DNA of 16,539 nucleotides, taken from an uncultured Ligilactobacillus sp. Its GTDB lineage: Bacteria > Bacillota > Bacilli > Lactobacillales > Lactobacillaceae. The translations under genes and the position numbers were made by a program. The DNA is taken from positions 1 to 16,539 of the forward strand of contig CAKPZY010000037.1 in NCBI GenBank assembly GCA_934215475.1, read 5' to 3'. The notes below the pieces were generated by a model that saw nothing but the letters and a program-made list of their open reading frames with translations, did no database searches and had not been told where the DNA came from. Shown here one piece after another: positions 1-9,027 of this stretch. Every line of letters begins with the position of its first letter. The stretch's first letter is position 1.

Positions 1-1371
1 TATTGAAATATCCTTAAGAAGCTTGTTGTTGTGGAAAAGGTTGGGTATACACGTAGTCCAATAAACTATAGGCGAACCAGGTACTTTTAAAAAATTTGTT
101 TGATTTGAGCGAAAAATGTAACTAACATCTGGATATTTTACAGCATTTAAATAATTTTTTTCTTTGTCTTTCGAATTTCCAAACTCCGTCAAGCGTTCAT
201 AAGTTCCGATATAATCATTAGCTTTTTCATTTTTAAGTATGAAAGCAGCAGATTGAACAACTTCACCGCCAATCTCTTCAAAAGCCCTCGTACCAAGATG
301 TGCTAAATTAACAATAGTTTTAGATTGTAATTTTTTTCTGAGTTTTTCAAAACTAGATAGAAACATCCATGAATGTTGAGTAATCATTGCAATATAACCA
401 GAATGTTTGGTTAATTCGATCATTCTTTCAATAAATACTGCAAATAAATCTGCTTTACTATCGGGGTAATACTTTCTAATGTATTTTTTTAAACTTTCAT
501 CCATCTTTCCTGCTCCCATGTAAGGGGGGTTGGAAACTGATACAGTAAAACGTTTTGTTAAAATTTTTGCTGTATTAAGCATTCTGTGCATTTGTGTGGA
601 TCCATGATCCAGTTCCGCCTGGTGTATAGTTAAATCATCAGTATTGCTAGCAGAATTTAATGTATTTTCTATTTTAAACAAATCAATATCCTTAAATTTA
701 ATAATTGAGCCTAGATCATTTCCGTGTTCAAAAGCAGAAATCAATTTATTTAGTGGTTCAATATTTGCAGCACCTTTAATATTATGCTTTAAATTTGCAC
801 AAAATAGAGCAGAACTATCATCACTTTCGGGAATGTCGATGACGTTTAGAGCAATTCCCTTTTTAAAAAATCGTCTATCAATGTTTCTCGCTTTCATCGT
901 TAAGGCAAAATAAGTTAATTGAAATGCACGGGTATCAATATCTAACCCATACAAATTCTTGCACAAAATAAGTCTTGCTGCATCTTTTTGCGTGTATCCT
1001 TCAGATTTATAAATTTGTAGTAGTAAATCAAAGGCATAAACTAAGATATGACCAGAACCCATAGCTGGGTCAATAAAAGTAACATCTTGAATATTAATGT
1101 CTTTTAGCTTAATATCATCTGGCTTTTTATTTTGTGGTGCTGAAGACATATAATATTGCCAATCAAAATCATCTGCTATTTGTTTTTCAGATTTCTCGCT
1201 TCCTCTAGCTTTTAGTACATCGATCCAATATCTTCCTAATGAATTTTCAACCAAATACTTCACGATCCATCCAGGAGTAAATAATTGAGTAACTGCAGGT
1301 ATATCGCTCGTAGTATATTTATTTTTCTTAAAAGATTCGTCTTTTGGTTCGGTATTATAAAATTGATATAA
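1..1371 (-). pseudogene. pglX: BREX methyltransferase PglX, catalytic part separated by a nonsense codon (runs off left edge)
   Basis: This is the continuation of pglX after an in-frame TGA at 1372-1374. I translated the same frame codon by codon from 1371 to 1 and met no further stop, so 457 codons stay open to the edge. The stretch carries the adenine-specific N6 methyltransferase core: SAM-binding motif I, DPAMGSG, at 1051-1071 (residues 335-341 of the restored protein) and catalytic motif IV, NPPY, at 520-531 (residues 515-518). Just after the stop come family-typical LYQFYN and QLFTPGWIVKYLVENSLG. PglX adds the methyl mark that labels host DNA in BREX. The first ATG after the stop (1147-1149) has no Shine-Dalgarno sequence, so independent translation looks unlikely. 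Full-length family members are about 1,100-1,200 residues, so roughly the last 500 would lie outside the window. Confidence 0.88.
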
Positions 1372-2073
1372 TCACCCAATAATTTCAACTTGGCCTTCTT
1401 TTTCCACGTCAAAATATTCTTCTGGAACTTGCTCGATCAAGTTCTTGATCACTCCAAAATTATATTTGGGAGTGAACAATAGTTTCATATAGTCGGATGT
1501 TGTTTCAAATAAGCCAGGCAATATGCCATGCAACGCATCAACTTGCTTATTGAAAAGCATGTGATACATCTCATCCATATCAGCAGAATGACCTGTGCCT
1601 TTGGCTTTGTCTATTTTTGCAAGTTCTTCTTGAGCATAACCACCCAATTCACTTTCCAAATCTTCATCTTTGGCATACAAGATAATATCAGGTTCATTGC
1701 GGCCTTCCTCACTAGAAAGAACTCTGACTTTGCTAGGTAGATAGGCGTTAACTTCCATAAAACGAATGGCGATGATCCTATTAAACCAAGTGTAAGCGAC
1801 TTCTTCTATGGTATCTTTGAAAGCCGTTTTCCAGTTTGAATTTTTACTCCTATCATTCAATAAATTAACAAGTTCGTTTCGCCACTGAATTCGTTTTCCT
1901 GTAATGCCTGTACTATTTGCGTCCTTATAAAATTTAATATCCCTTGTTGAACTCGGTAATTCATCTAATGCGCCATATTCATTGATCCCAATTAAATTAG
2001 CTTCATTTGAAACCTGTTCAATTAAATCTCTTCGTGCCTGAATTGCAAACTTTTTAATTAAGTTCTTGTCCAT
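1372..2073 (-). CDS. pglX: N-terminal fragment of BREX PglX, ended by premature TGA
   Basis: This is the translatable 233-residue front part of the BREX-1 DNA methyltransferase. It starts at an ATG 13 nt after the brxC stop, behind GTGGGAAATT, which serves as ribosome binding site. It begins MDKNLIKKFAIQARRDL and contains the helical segment typical of the PglX N terminus (TWFNRIIAIRFMEVN, residues about 94-108), then ends at IIG. The next codon is TGA (tca on the plus strand) where relatives have Trp in the motif IIGWLYQ. One C-to-T change at plus position 1372 (TGG to TGA) explains it. The fragment holds no SAM-binding or NPPY motif and cannot methylate DNA alone. Identification rests on family motifs and on its place directly after brxC. 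A sequencing error is the main alternative. Confidence 0.88.
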   Translation of the reverse strand: MDKNLIKKFAIQARRDLIEQVSNEANLIGINEYGALDELPSSTRDIKFYKDANSTGITGKRIQWRNELVNLLNDRSKNSNWKTAFKDTIEEVAYTWFNRIIAIRFMEVNAYLPSKVRVLSSEEGRNEPDIILYAKDEDLESELGGYAQEELAKIDKAKGTGHSADMDEMYHMLFNKQVDALHGILPGLFETTSDYMKLLFTPKYNFGVIKNLIEQVPEEYFDVEKEGQVEIIG

Positions 2074-2086
2074 AATTTCCCACGTG

Positions 2087-5000
2087 TTACAAACTAATTG
2101 TTAATGTTTCTGAACTTTTCAATTCTTGTTTGAGTTTGTCCCCTAATTGTTTCAAATATTCATCAATTTCTTCTTCACTTTTAAAATTCATATTGCTTTT
2201 TGGTAAAACATTTTTTAAAGATAGATAAGTTAATTTGCTTTTTACCGTTTTAACGGGAAGCGGTTTTATTGGATCAATAGGATCGACAACAATCGGTCGT
2301 TCTATAGCATTTGCATCAGTAATTTTTTTCATCCAAAGAATATGGAGAGAATCAATCCCCATTTCTCCCAGAACAATATTACTCAAATTTCCTTCGTCAG
2401 ATGCATGCGAAACGATTTTATTTTTACTATCAAAATTTTGTCGTATTTTGGAAGTTAATTCTTTTGTTTGTTGTTCGTTCAAACTTGCCTCTTGTAAAAA
2501 TTCTAAAACAGATTGAAGTTTGTCCTCAGCATATTTCTTGTAATCCTTAACCTTGTCATCAATTAAATCATTGAATTTATTCGCAAAAGTAGCATGCAAT
2601 TCATGCAGTCTTGGCAAAGTCTCTTTGGGATTATCCTTACTAATGAGCTCTCTTTCTTCATTAATAATCTGTTTTAGTTCCGTGTCTTCATCCAATGAAG
2701 ACCTGTTTTGCTCAAATTTAGCCAGATCATTTAGTGAGGCTTGCCACATTTCTTTTTTACCCTGATCAAGATAAAAGTCTACTAAACCCCGATCATCCAT
2801 TTCATCTAACCATTCATAGAAATCGTCAAGCTTTTTACCTATATTGTCATAGAAAGCATCACTTCTGATCAAATACAAAACATCCTGGTAAAGTTTGATC
2901 CCCTTATTCAAGTAAACGTCTCCGGGCATGTTTTGACGGTCTGCAAACCTCTGTAACTGTCCAATTTTATCAGCAATTTCTTCACTAAGAATTTCAGTAA
3001 TTCTTTCTTCTGAATTCTCGTCAGCAATCCTGGCACTGCGTTTTAAAATTTCTTTGGCAAGCTCTTTAGCATTCTTGACTTGCTTGGCAGAAACTTTTTT
3101 CTTTGGTTGGAAAGTCAATTTATCCAAATATTGTCGCTTAGTAAAATACCCAGCTGCATTATGGGGATTGTCTTGAGCTTGTCCAATGGTGAATTTTTCC
3201 CCATTGACCTCCACACGAATATCTCCTTGTGTAAACAACTTCGCGACTATCCATTCTATATCTTCATCCGTAAAGTGATATGGAATTTTACTAAAGTTTG
3301 TAATAACAGTTCTAAGTGATATTTTCTCATTCAATCCAACCCGGCTAATAATATTATTTAGAACATCTTTGACAGCTTGTTCATTATCCTGCTCATCTAC
3401 TAGTTCATCTGTTGAATTAAATAAGGCTATGATGTCTCCATCACTCTTAGCTGCTGTAATGCTTGGTAATTGCCTGTAAACCTCGTCAACCAACCTTTGT
3501 TGTGCATCGACTAAGGCATTTAGGAAATCCTTGTTTTTGTCCAGTTTCTCACCATTTACGTAAATATCACTATTTTCAAGAGCTGTTTGAATCGAAGCCC
3601 TTGCACTATCTATTAATTGTTTGCGTTCTTCGCCTTTCCCAATAATAATTTGCTTTTGCCGTGGATTGGAATTATGGGTACGGCGCATGTATTTTTCAAT
3701 TTGAATGGCTTGCATGAGGTTCGTAATATAATCTTTATCAGCTGGTAAATCTACAACGACTTCAGGATTACTTGTATTAAGAGAAATGCGCCTAAGCTCA
3801 GACTCTTCCTGATTGTAATTGACATCAAGTGGAGTAAATACCGAAATTGACAGTTCATTATTTGTAGCACCAACCGGTACACCATCGATGTAATGATTAA
3901 AGCTAAAAGCATACCGACCTTTCAGTTTTGGATAAGTAAACTTTCGCGAAATAAGTTTTTCTTGAAAAATGAAGTCAGAACCTATTGATTTAGCTAGTTC
4001 AGCGTCTGTAACTTCCTCGTGCTTGATCTCGCTATTAATGTCTCGCTCGACATCAGTTAAAAATTCATAAGTATCTAAACTCTTCAAAATATAATTTTGG
4101 CGTTCCAGAACTTTCAACGCTTCCATAAGTCTCTTTTCTAATTCTTGGCGATCCTCATCGATCGATGTCAGCAATAACGTCATTAAATTATAAGGTGTGC
4201 TTTTAAAGCTCTCAACATACTTGACCATGAACAATGTCTTTAAAACCTGTACAGCAAAAGGATTATTTTCCTGTTGCGGGTTTACTGTCTTGTCTTCTTC
4301 TGCTCGTTCGATCACCAGCTTGTGGTTATGGTCTAAAAATTGTGCCAAACCCTCAAAGAATAAACTAAAAGGTACTAATGATCTGACTCCCTGATTTTCA
4401 TAATTTTTAGCAGCTTCCTGGAAAGTTGCCAACATCGAACGCTCTCCTTCTGAAAGGTGCTTGCCATCAGATCCATGTATGCGGATAGCGTTTAATACGT
4501 CCTGAAGTAAATGAAACTGATAAGGAACAAATGGATAGTTTTCTGCGAAACTTTCTTGTGAATCATACTTTTGTCGTTGGATACCAGCTTCAAAGTCAAT
4601 TTTGTTATTAATATTATGTTGCTCACTGGAATAAATTTCTTCTAATCGGCGTTCGCTCTGGGCATTCTTGGCTAAAATTCTCTTCTTAATGACCTCATCA
4701 ACATCGGCCGAACTCATGGAGATCCGGGTCTTAAACCGTCCCTGGATCTTGGAAAAATCTTGTCCGTTAATATTGCCATCTACTACTTCATCGATTGCTT
4801 GCTGCGACGTTACCACGACCCAAGCTTTACCATGTGCTTTGGACCCTAATTCTTCAACAATAGTCTGTAAGTTAAGCATCCGGTGAACATCACTGCCAAT
4901 AAATTGGCCAACTTCATCGACCAAGAAAACAACATGACGGTTATCTCCTTTCTTTTGTATATAATCATTCACCCGCTGTGCAAACTGTTCAATATTAATT

Positions 5001-5722
5001 TGGTAAGGAGTACTTAAACTATCAATATACCCTTTAGCGTTCCCTTCATTTAAGTAATGGATCTCCACTAGAGCACGTCTGATTGTATCTGTCTTCAACT
5101 TGTAGTGGAAGACGCCGGTTTTCCAATCCATCTCATGGCCTTCAGCCCTTGTCAACTCTGCAAATTTTTGTTTAAAATCGTCAAACAAATCGGCTTCATC
5201 GAGACCTTTTTCAAGATCAGCGATGTAGGGGCTGATAGTTGAGTAACCTTGCATTTCATTAAACACATTCAAAAAGACACGCAAGATGGCATCTTTATCA
5301 CTGCCAGCGTTACTGCCAGCTTTTGAATCAATATTAAACAAAATTACATCTGTAGGAACCTGGACTGCGTTTTCGATTTGCCCTAATACAAATGGATCAT
5401 CAATTTTTTTATCATCTTTAAAATAATCGATGGCTTTTTTGCCCGAAACTGTGTCATTTCCTAACAAATAAGACAAAATTTTTAAAAAGTGTGATTTTCC
5501 TGATCCAAAAAAACCGTCGATCCAGACACCCATGTTGTCTGTCTGACCACTAATACCAGCTTGGTATGCACTAAAAAATGCAGCAAAATGCTTTTGCAGT
5601 TCTTTAGTTACTACGTATTCTTCTAATTCTTGCTGCTTGATATCATCGGTTGTTTGTCCAACCTTGACAACTCCCTTTATGTCACGATCAATTGATTTTG
5701 CAAAAATATCCTTAATTTTCAT
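2087..5722 (-). CDS. brxC: BREX system P-loop ATPase BrxC
   Basis: This 1,211-residue protein is the large ATPase of type 1 BREX phage defence (formerly PglY). BREX blocks phage DNA replication while PglX marks host DNA; BrxC is thought to power or regulate the complex, but its exact step is not settled. A Walker A motif GFFGSGKS lies at residues 70-77. A Walker B strand VVFLVDEVG lies near 264-272, with D269 and E270 the likely Mg and catalytic residues. A sensor-like strand WVVVTSQQ follows at 301-308. The remainder is long, charged and helical, with coiled-coil-like stretches toward the C terminus. Length is normal for BrxC and the frame is intact. The ATG has a strong GGGGGAT site at 5732-5738 that overlaps the brxB stop, so the two are probably translationally coupled. 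pglX follows after 13 nt. Confidence 0.95.
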   Translation of the reverse strand: MKIKDIFAKSIDRDIKGVVKVGQTTDDIKQQELEEYVVTKELQKHFAAFFSAYQAGISGQTDNMGVWIDGFFGSGKSHFLKILSYLLGNDTVSGKKAIDYFKDDKKIDDPFVLGQIENAVQVPTDVILFNIDSKAGSNAGSDKDAILRVFLNVFNEMQGYSTISPYIADLEKGLDEADLFDDFKQKFAELTRAEGHEMDWKTGVFHYKLKTDTIRRALVEIHYLNEGNAKGYIDSLSTPYQINIEQFAQRVNDYIQKKGDNRHVVFLVDEVGQFIGSDVHRMLNLQTIVEELGSKAHGKAWVVVTSQQAIDEVVDGNINGQDFSKIQGRFKTRISMSSADVDEVIKKRILAKNAQSERRLEEIYSSEQHNINNKIDFEAGIQRQKYDSQESFAENYPFVPYQFHLLQDVLNAIRIHGSDGKHLSEGERSMLATFQEAAKNYENQGVRSLVPFSLFFEGLAQFLDHNHKLVIERAEEDKTVNPQQENNPFAVQVLKTLFMVKYVESFKSTPYNLMTLLLTSIDEDRQELEKRLMEALKVLERQNYILKSLDTYEFLTDVERDINSEIKHEEVTDAELAKSIGSDFIFQEKLISRKFTYPKLKGRYAFSFNHYIDGVPVGATNNELSISVFTPLDVNYNQEESELRRISLNTSNPEVVVDLPADKDYITNLMQAIQIEKYMRRTHNSNPRQKQIIIGKGEERKQLIDSARASIQTALENSDIYVNGEKLDKNKDFLNALVDAQQRLVDEVYRQLPSITAAKSDGDIIALFNSTDELVDEQDNEQAVKDVLNNIISRVGLNEKISLRTVITNFSKIPYHFTDEDIEWIVAKLFTQGDIRVEVNGEKFTIGQAQDNPHNAAGYFTKRQYLDKLTFQPKKKVSAKQVKNAKELAKEILKRSARIADENSEERITEILSEEIADKIGQLQRFADRQNMPGDVYLNKGIKLYQDVLYLIRSDAFYDNIGKKLDDFYEWLDEMDDRGLVDFYLDQGKKEMWQASLNDLAKFEQNRSSLDEDTELKQIINEERELISKDNPKETLPRLHELHATFANKFNDLIDDKVKDYKKYAEDKLQSVLEFLQEASLNEQQTKELTSKIRQNFDSKNKIVSHASDEGNLSNIVLGEMGIDSLHILWMKKITDANAIERPIVVDPIDPIKPLPVKTVKSKLTYLSLKNVLPKSNMNFKSEEEIDEYLKQLGDKLKQELKSSETLTISL

Positions 5723-5736
5723 TATGTATGATCCCC

Positions 5737-6324
5737 CTACTGAATGCTAAAAGCACGATAATAATTGTTATCCAATACTTCCCCAAAAGCTTTTAAACTC
5801 AATCCATCGTAATCACCAGGATAAAACATGACTACCGGAAATTTATCGATAATTTGTGACATCGTATTTAAGATCGTATGTGCACGCAAAATTGGATAAA
5901 CTTGACCAACACCTGTTAAAAAAATAATGTTTTTCTGGTCATCCAAATGTTGCAGCACATATTTAACGATTACGTTTTGATTTTCAGACATTTCCAAGAT
6001 ATTATTGATTTGTTTAATTACTTCTTCTAGTCCGTCTTCTTTCTCCATCTTGAAGAAAGCTTCCCGATAATTGAACCGGTCAATAATTTTCAACATAATG
6101 TCATAAATGTTGAAAACTTTAATATTGAAACCACACGTGGCGATTGTCATTGATGTTTGAAATTCTTCTATGAAACTTCTGACTGTCAATTCCTGACGGG
6201 CATCATAAGAAAAAATGTAATAGCCGACTTCATTAGAAAGACCTGCATTATTTTGAAAATCAGAATTTTTCATCTTTGACTTTAACTTGTCAAATTGTTT
6301 TGAAAGCTCCACTGCTGAGTTCAT
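5737..6324 (-). CDS. brxB: BREX protein BrxB (DUF1788)
   Basis: This 195-residue cytoplasmic protein is the second gene of the BREX operon. Its C terminus, FYPGDYDGLSLKAFGEVL then DNNYYRAF, is the signature of the DUF1788/BrxB family, and a hydrophobic strand NIIFLTGVGQVYPILRAH precedes it. BrxB is needed for BREX-1 defence; its biochemical role is not established, and I see no nucleotide-binding or nuclease motif. The ATG starts 3 nt after the brxA stop, with AAGGGG just upstream inside the end of brxA, so translation is probably coupled. Length matches the family (about 190-200 residues), the frame is intact, and brxC begins 14 nt downstream. Confidence 0.93.
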   Translation of the reverse strand: MNSAVELSKQFDKLKSKMKNSDFQNNAGLSNEVGYYIFSYDARQELTVRSFIEEFQTSMTIATCGFNIKVFNIYDIMLKIIDRFNYREAFFKMEKEDGLEEVIKQINNILEMSENQNVIVKYVLQHLDDQKNIIFLTGVGQVYPILRAHTILNTMSQIIDKFPVVMFYPGDYDGLSLKAFGEVLDNNYYRAFSIQ

Positions 6325-6327
6325 CTC

Positions 6328-6978
6328 CTATCCCCTTAACGAACTTAGTTCCTGCTCTAAACCCCCATCTTGCATGGCTTCGACCAATTGGTCATCTAAA
6401 AAAACAGGCGTAACAGAGTCAGAGATGCCGTTTTTTTCATTTCTTACTAATCCTGTGTCGCGAAGAAACGTTTTTAACGCTGCTTTTAAACGGTGAGTAG
6501 TTTGATCAGTCCATCCTGCCACCTGTTCGCTTTCTTCCTGCTTTCGCGTTATAAAAGCCTGGATTTCTGAATCCTCAAGTCTCATGTCACCTAAAATCAA
6601 CTCATCCCGGTATGTTTCATACATAAACTCGCTGATCAATTTACTGCAGAGCATGATACTAATGAAATCAACGATTTTTTTATTATTTATATCTAATTGG
6701 TCATAAAGTTCTTTTATATTATTTGGCAAAGCCTCAACTCTATGACCCAAGATGCGTGAGATCTGCCTCGCTCTAGTAGGAGTTTGGGCTTGAAGAATAT
6801 TCTCACTATCACTTAATTCATTGACTTCGACAACACTTTTGCCAGTTAAAATATGGCCTAAGTAAATATTGAATTCATTGAACCACAAGTTATGAGAGAT
6901 AATTGCTGATATAAAGGCATGACATCTACTCCTATTCTCAGATTTTACATTAATCTGTTTAATTATATCATTAAACAT
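6328..6978 (-). CDS. brxA: BREX protein BrxA (DUF1819)
   Basis: This 216-residue protein is the first gene of the BREX operon. The segment ENILQAQTPTRARQISRIL (about residues 59-77), followed by RVEALP, matches the DUF1819/BrxA family, as does the C-terminal LKAALKTFLRDTGLV. BrxA homologues are small DNA-binding proteins of the NusB-like fold; that comes from family knowledge, not from a motif I can read here. I chose the ATG at 6978. A TTG directly before it (6981) would add one residue. Neither has a recognisable Shine-Dalgarno sequence (upstream is TATAGCTTTTTTG), unusual in this window, where most other starts have G-rich sites. The gene starts about 90 bp after the flippase gene ends and is separated from it by a terminator. 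Length is slightly above the usual 190-200. Confidence 0.9.
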   Translation of the reverse strand: MFNDIIKQINVKSENRSRCHAFISAIISHNLWFNEFNIYLGHILTGKSVVEVNELSDSENILQAQTPTRARQISRILGHRVEALPNNIKELYDQLDINNKKIVDFISIMLCSKLISEFMYETYRDELILGDMRLEDSEIQAFITRKQEESEQVAGWTDQTTHRLKAALKTFLRDTGLVRNEKNGISDSVTPVFLDDQLVEAMQDGGLEQELSSLRG

Positions 6979-7002
6979 CAAAAAAGCTATATTTATTTTA
7001 AC

Positions 7003-7030
7003 GATATATCAATATATAAAGATAAAACAA
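7003..7030 (-). promoter_or_regulatory. Candidate promoter of the brx operon
   Basis: On the minus strand TTGTTT (7030-7025) is followed after 16 nt by TATATC (7008-7003), giving a 5' leader of under 25 nt for brxA. The -35 element overlaps the U-tail of the flippase terminator. An alternative pairing is TTGATA (7012-7007) with TATAGC further down. The whole gap is so AT-rich that chance matches are likely, but some promoter is expected here because the terminator isolates brxA from the upstream gene. Confidence 0.35.
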
Positions 7031-7053
7031 TAAAGCTCTAATTTTTCAGAGCT
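7027..7053 (-). terminator. Intrinsic terminator after the murJ-type gene
   Basis: Read on the minus strand, a 6-bp stem AGCTCT/AGAGCT (7053-7048 with 7039-7034) closes an 8-nt loop and is followed by the U-rich run TTATTGTTTT. It lies 15 nt past the flippase stop codon and marks the boundary between the housekeeping segment and the BREX island. Confidence 0.65.
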
Positions 7054-7067
7054 CCATTGTTATGCTT

Positions 7068-8729
7068 CTATTTAATGTGCAGCCAACGCCTCAGCGAATC
7101 AGATCGACCGCCTATCACCTTATCGGCCACTCGAGTTTTAAGGGCTAGCCAAGCATAAATATATGCACCACCAGAAACAGCTAAAAGCAAAGTCAAGGCT
7201 GACTGTGCACGACTGTACTTATTCAAGAAGAATCCGCAAACAAAGACGATCAGCAAGACGGCCACAAACATAATCAATGCAAATGCGGCCATCTGATTAA
7301 AACTCTTCAGTAACCGCTGCATGTTTAAACCGAAACGATAATAAACATACCGCAACATCAGGTAACAAGAAACTGATGTCCCGATCCCGGTGGCTAAAAC
7401 TGGACCGTAACCGTGCAGCCAAACGGTGAATGGAACCTGTAAGATCAGCTTGACGACTAATCCTGCGATTGCACATTTGATAGCCATCCTATTTTCATAG
7501 GAACCTTGCAAGATCGCAGCCATCAGTGAAAAAAGCCCTAAGGCTAAGGCAGTATAGGCAGACACGCTCATAATATAGATGCCCAAATGATTATAAAAAT
7601 AAAATAGAACATAGAGCGGACGTGCCACAGCAGCCATTCCTAACGAGCTCGGCAGCATCACTAGGAAAAACAGCTCCAAAGTATCAGTGATTTGATCTCT
7701 TGTACCCTGCTTGTCGTGTTTCGTGACCATCTCCGTCAATAATGGGATGGCCGTTGAAGCCATCGCGATCGCCAAAGCAACGATGACCATGACTAGCTTG
7801 TTAGCATTGCCCGCAAACAAAGCGAACTGGTCATTGATCTCCCGGAGTGAAAAATCTGTGACCCATTGCATGATTGGCTGAAAAGAATACTGGTCATATA
7901 AATTATAAAGCGTCATGGAAATACTGATAAAGATAAATGGGATCGACTGGTAGATCACCTGTTTGATCAGTTGCCGGTCTGATACCTCGATGATTTGCGA
8001 ACTGTTGTCGGCTAGTTCGTCAAAATGCGCACGATGTTTAATATAGTAGAAAACCAACATCAGTATGCCGCCGATCGCTCCAAAGAAAGCGCCCAGCGTC
8101 GAATGTACCACGCCTAATACATAGCCATCATTTAGTACCCGCATGATCAGATAAGTAGCAGCCAGCATGTAAACGATGCGGACAACCTGCTCCACCAATT
8201 GAGAAATAGCTGAAGGGGCCATTTCCTGATAACCTTGAAAGAAGCCGCGTATTAAACTCATGATCGGTATCAAGACCAAAGCGATCGCGAGGGAACGATA
8301 AATTGGAACCACTCGTGGATCTCCCTGTGAGATGAATGGTGCGATAAACCACAGAATGACAGCCGAAATTAAACCTAAGCCAAACATTAATAATATGGTC
8401 CTTTTGAATAGACGCCGCCCGATCCCGTATTCATTTAATGAATTGTAATGTGCGACTTCCTTAGCTACCGCAGACGGAATACCCGCGGTAGCAATCATCA
8501 GAAATATGCTATACACAGTGTAACCTTTGGTATATAAGGCATTGGCTTGCAGCTTATCGGCGCCAAACCAGCCATACCACGGAATGATGTAGATAGCACC
8601 CAATATTCGTGAAAAGATACTCCCGGCAGTCATCCATGCCGAACCGCGAAGCATTTTCTCCTTTGCTGTTGGTTCAGATACGATAGGCTTGCCATTACTC
8701 TCTTTTTCCTGAGATTTTTGTTCATTCAT
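7068..8729 (-). CDS. murJ: MurJ/YtgP-type lipid II flippase (MOP superfamily)
   Basis: This 553-residue polytopic membrane protein belongs to the MOP/MATE exporter superfamily. These proteins move lipid-linked wall or polysaccharide precursors across the cytoplasmic membrane; MurJ-type members flip lipid II. The motif RGFFQGYQEMAPSAISQ with VEQVVRI following (around residues 160-185) closely resembles Bacillus subtilis YtgP/MurJ, as do the N terminus SRILGAIYIIP and the length (family about 540-550). A hydrophilic N-terminal tail of about 25 residues precedes roughly 14 hydrophobic segments. I prefer the ATG at 8729 to an adjacent TTG at 8732; the site upstream is weak (AGAAAGACGG, rather far). 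The gene follows leuS at about 300 bp behind its own terminator. A general polysaccharide flippase is the alternative to a true lipid II flippase, since sequence alone does not fix substrate. Confidence 0.85.
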   Translation of the reverse strand: MNEQKSQEKESNGKPIVSEPTAKEKMLRGSAWMTAGSIFSRILGAIYIIPWYGWFGADKLQANALYTKGYTVYSIFLMIATAGIPSAVAKEVAHYNSLNEYGIGRRLFKRTILLMFGLGLISAVILWFIAPFISQGDPRVVPIYRSLAIALVLIPIMSLIRGFFQGYQEMAPSAISQLVEQVVRIVYMLAATYLIMRVLNDGYVLGVVHSTLGAFFGAIGGILMLVFYYIKHRAHFDELADNSSQIIEVSDRQLIKQVIYQSIPFIFISISMTLYNLYDQYSFQPIMQWVTDFSLREINDQFALFAGNANKLVMVIVALAIAMASTAIPLLTEMVTKHDKQGTRDQITDTLELFFLVMLPSSLGMAAVARPLYVLFYFYNHLGIYIMSVSAYTALALGLFSLMAAILQGSYENRMAIKCAIAGLVVKLILQVPFTVWLHGYGPVLATGIGTSVSCYLMLRYVYYRFGLNMQRLLKSFNQMAAFALIMFVAVLLIVFVCGFFLNKYSRAQSALTLLLAVSGGAYIYAWLALKTRVADKVIGGRSDSLRRWLHIK

Positions 8730-9027
8730 CAAAAATAAACCGTCTTTCTGTTTCCAAATTTTTTCTGACCTGGAACTTGCCAGAAAGTTTCATTTTCGTA
8801 AATTAGGTCCAATGGCAATTTTATAGAAGTTGCGCTCTTTTAGCAATCTTTTCCGTAAAACATTATAAATTTATAAAGAAAGATGTGCTTTACAATTTTC
8901 TAATTGGTTAAACTTTGTTTGTTACAAATTAAAACTGGGAGTATCTAAAAATCCTCCCAGTTTCCTTGGTCATTCTTTTATTCCTCAAATGCAGGTAAAT
9001 TATAGAAACATATGATAGGCGTTACTC
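8730..9027. other. Intergenic region between leuS and the flippase gene
   Basis: About 300 bp without a gene. It holds the leuS terminator (8928-8963, listed separately) and an AT-rich stretch that must contain the flippase promoter; TATAAT-like boxes occur around 8862-8875 but I cannot pair one with a good -35. Close to the flippase start, overlapping inverted repeats at 8762-8786 (TTTCTG/CAGAAA outside, CTGG/CCAG inside) could form a small hairpin in the leader. Confidence 0.5.
8928..8963 (-). terminator. Intrinsic terminator of leuS
   Basis: A perfect 10-bp stem, AAACTGGGAG/CTCCCAGTTT (8963-8954 paired with 8941-8932), closes a 12-nt loop and ends in TTTTAATTT on the minus strand. It sits 64 nt past the leuS stop. 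The plus-strand reading also has some T residues, so weak two-way function is possible, but there is no plus-strand gene to serve. Confidence 0.8.

Noticed and set aside
644..913. Plus-strand open frame opposite pglX
   Set aside because: It is antisense to the conserved methyltransferase core, without a ribosome binding site or recognisable protein features.
1..1149. Separate methyltransferase gene restarting at the ATG at 1149
   Set aside because: No ribosome binding site precedes it, and it would begin well inside the conserved segment that spans the stop codon.
1149..1374. Frameshift or deletion as the cause of the pglX break
   Set aside because: The same frame continues open on both sides of the TGA with family-matching residues directly adjacent, so only one base change is needed.
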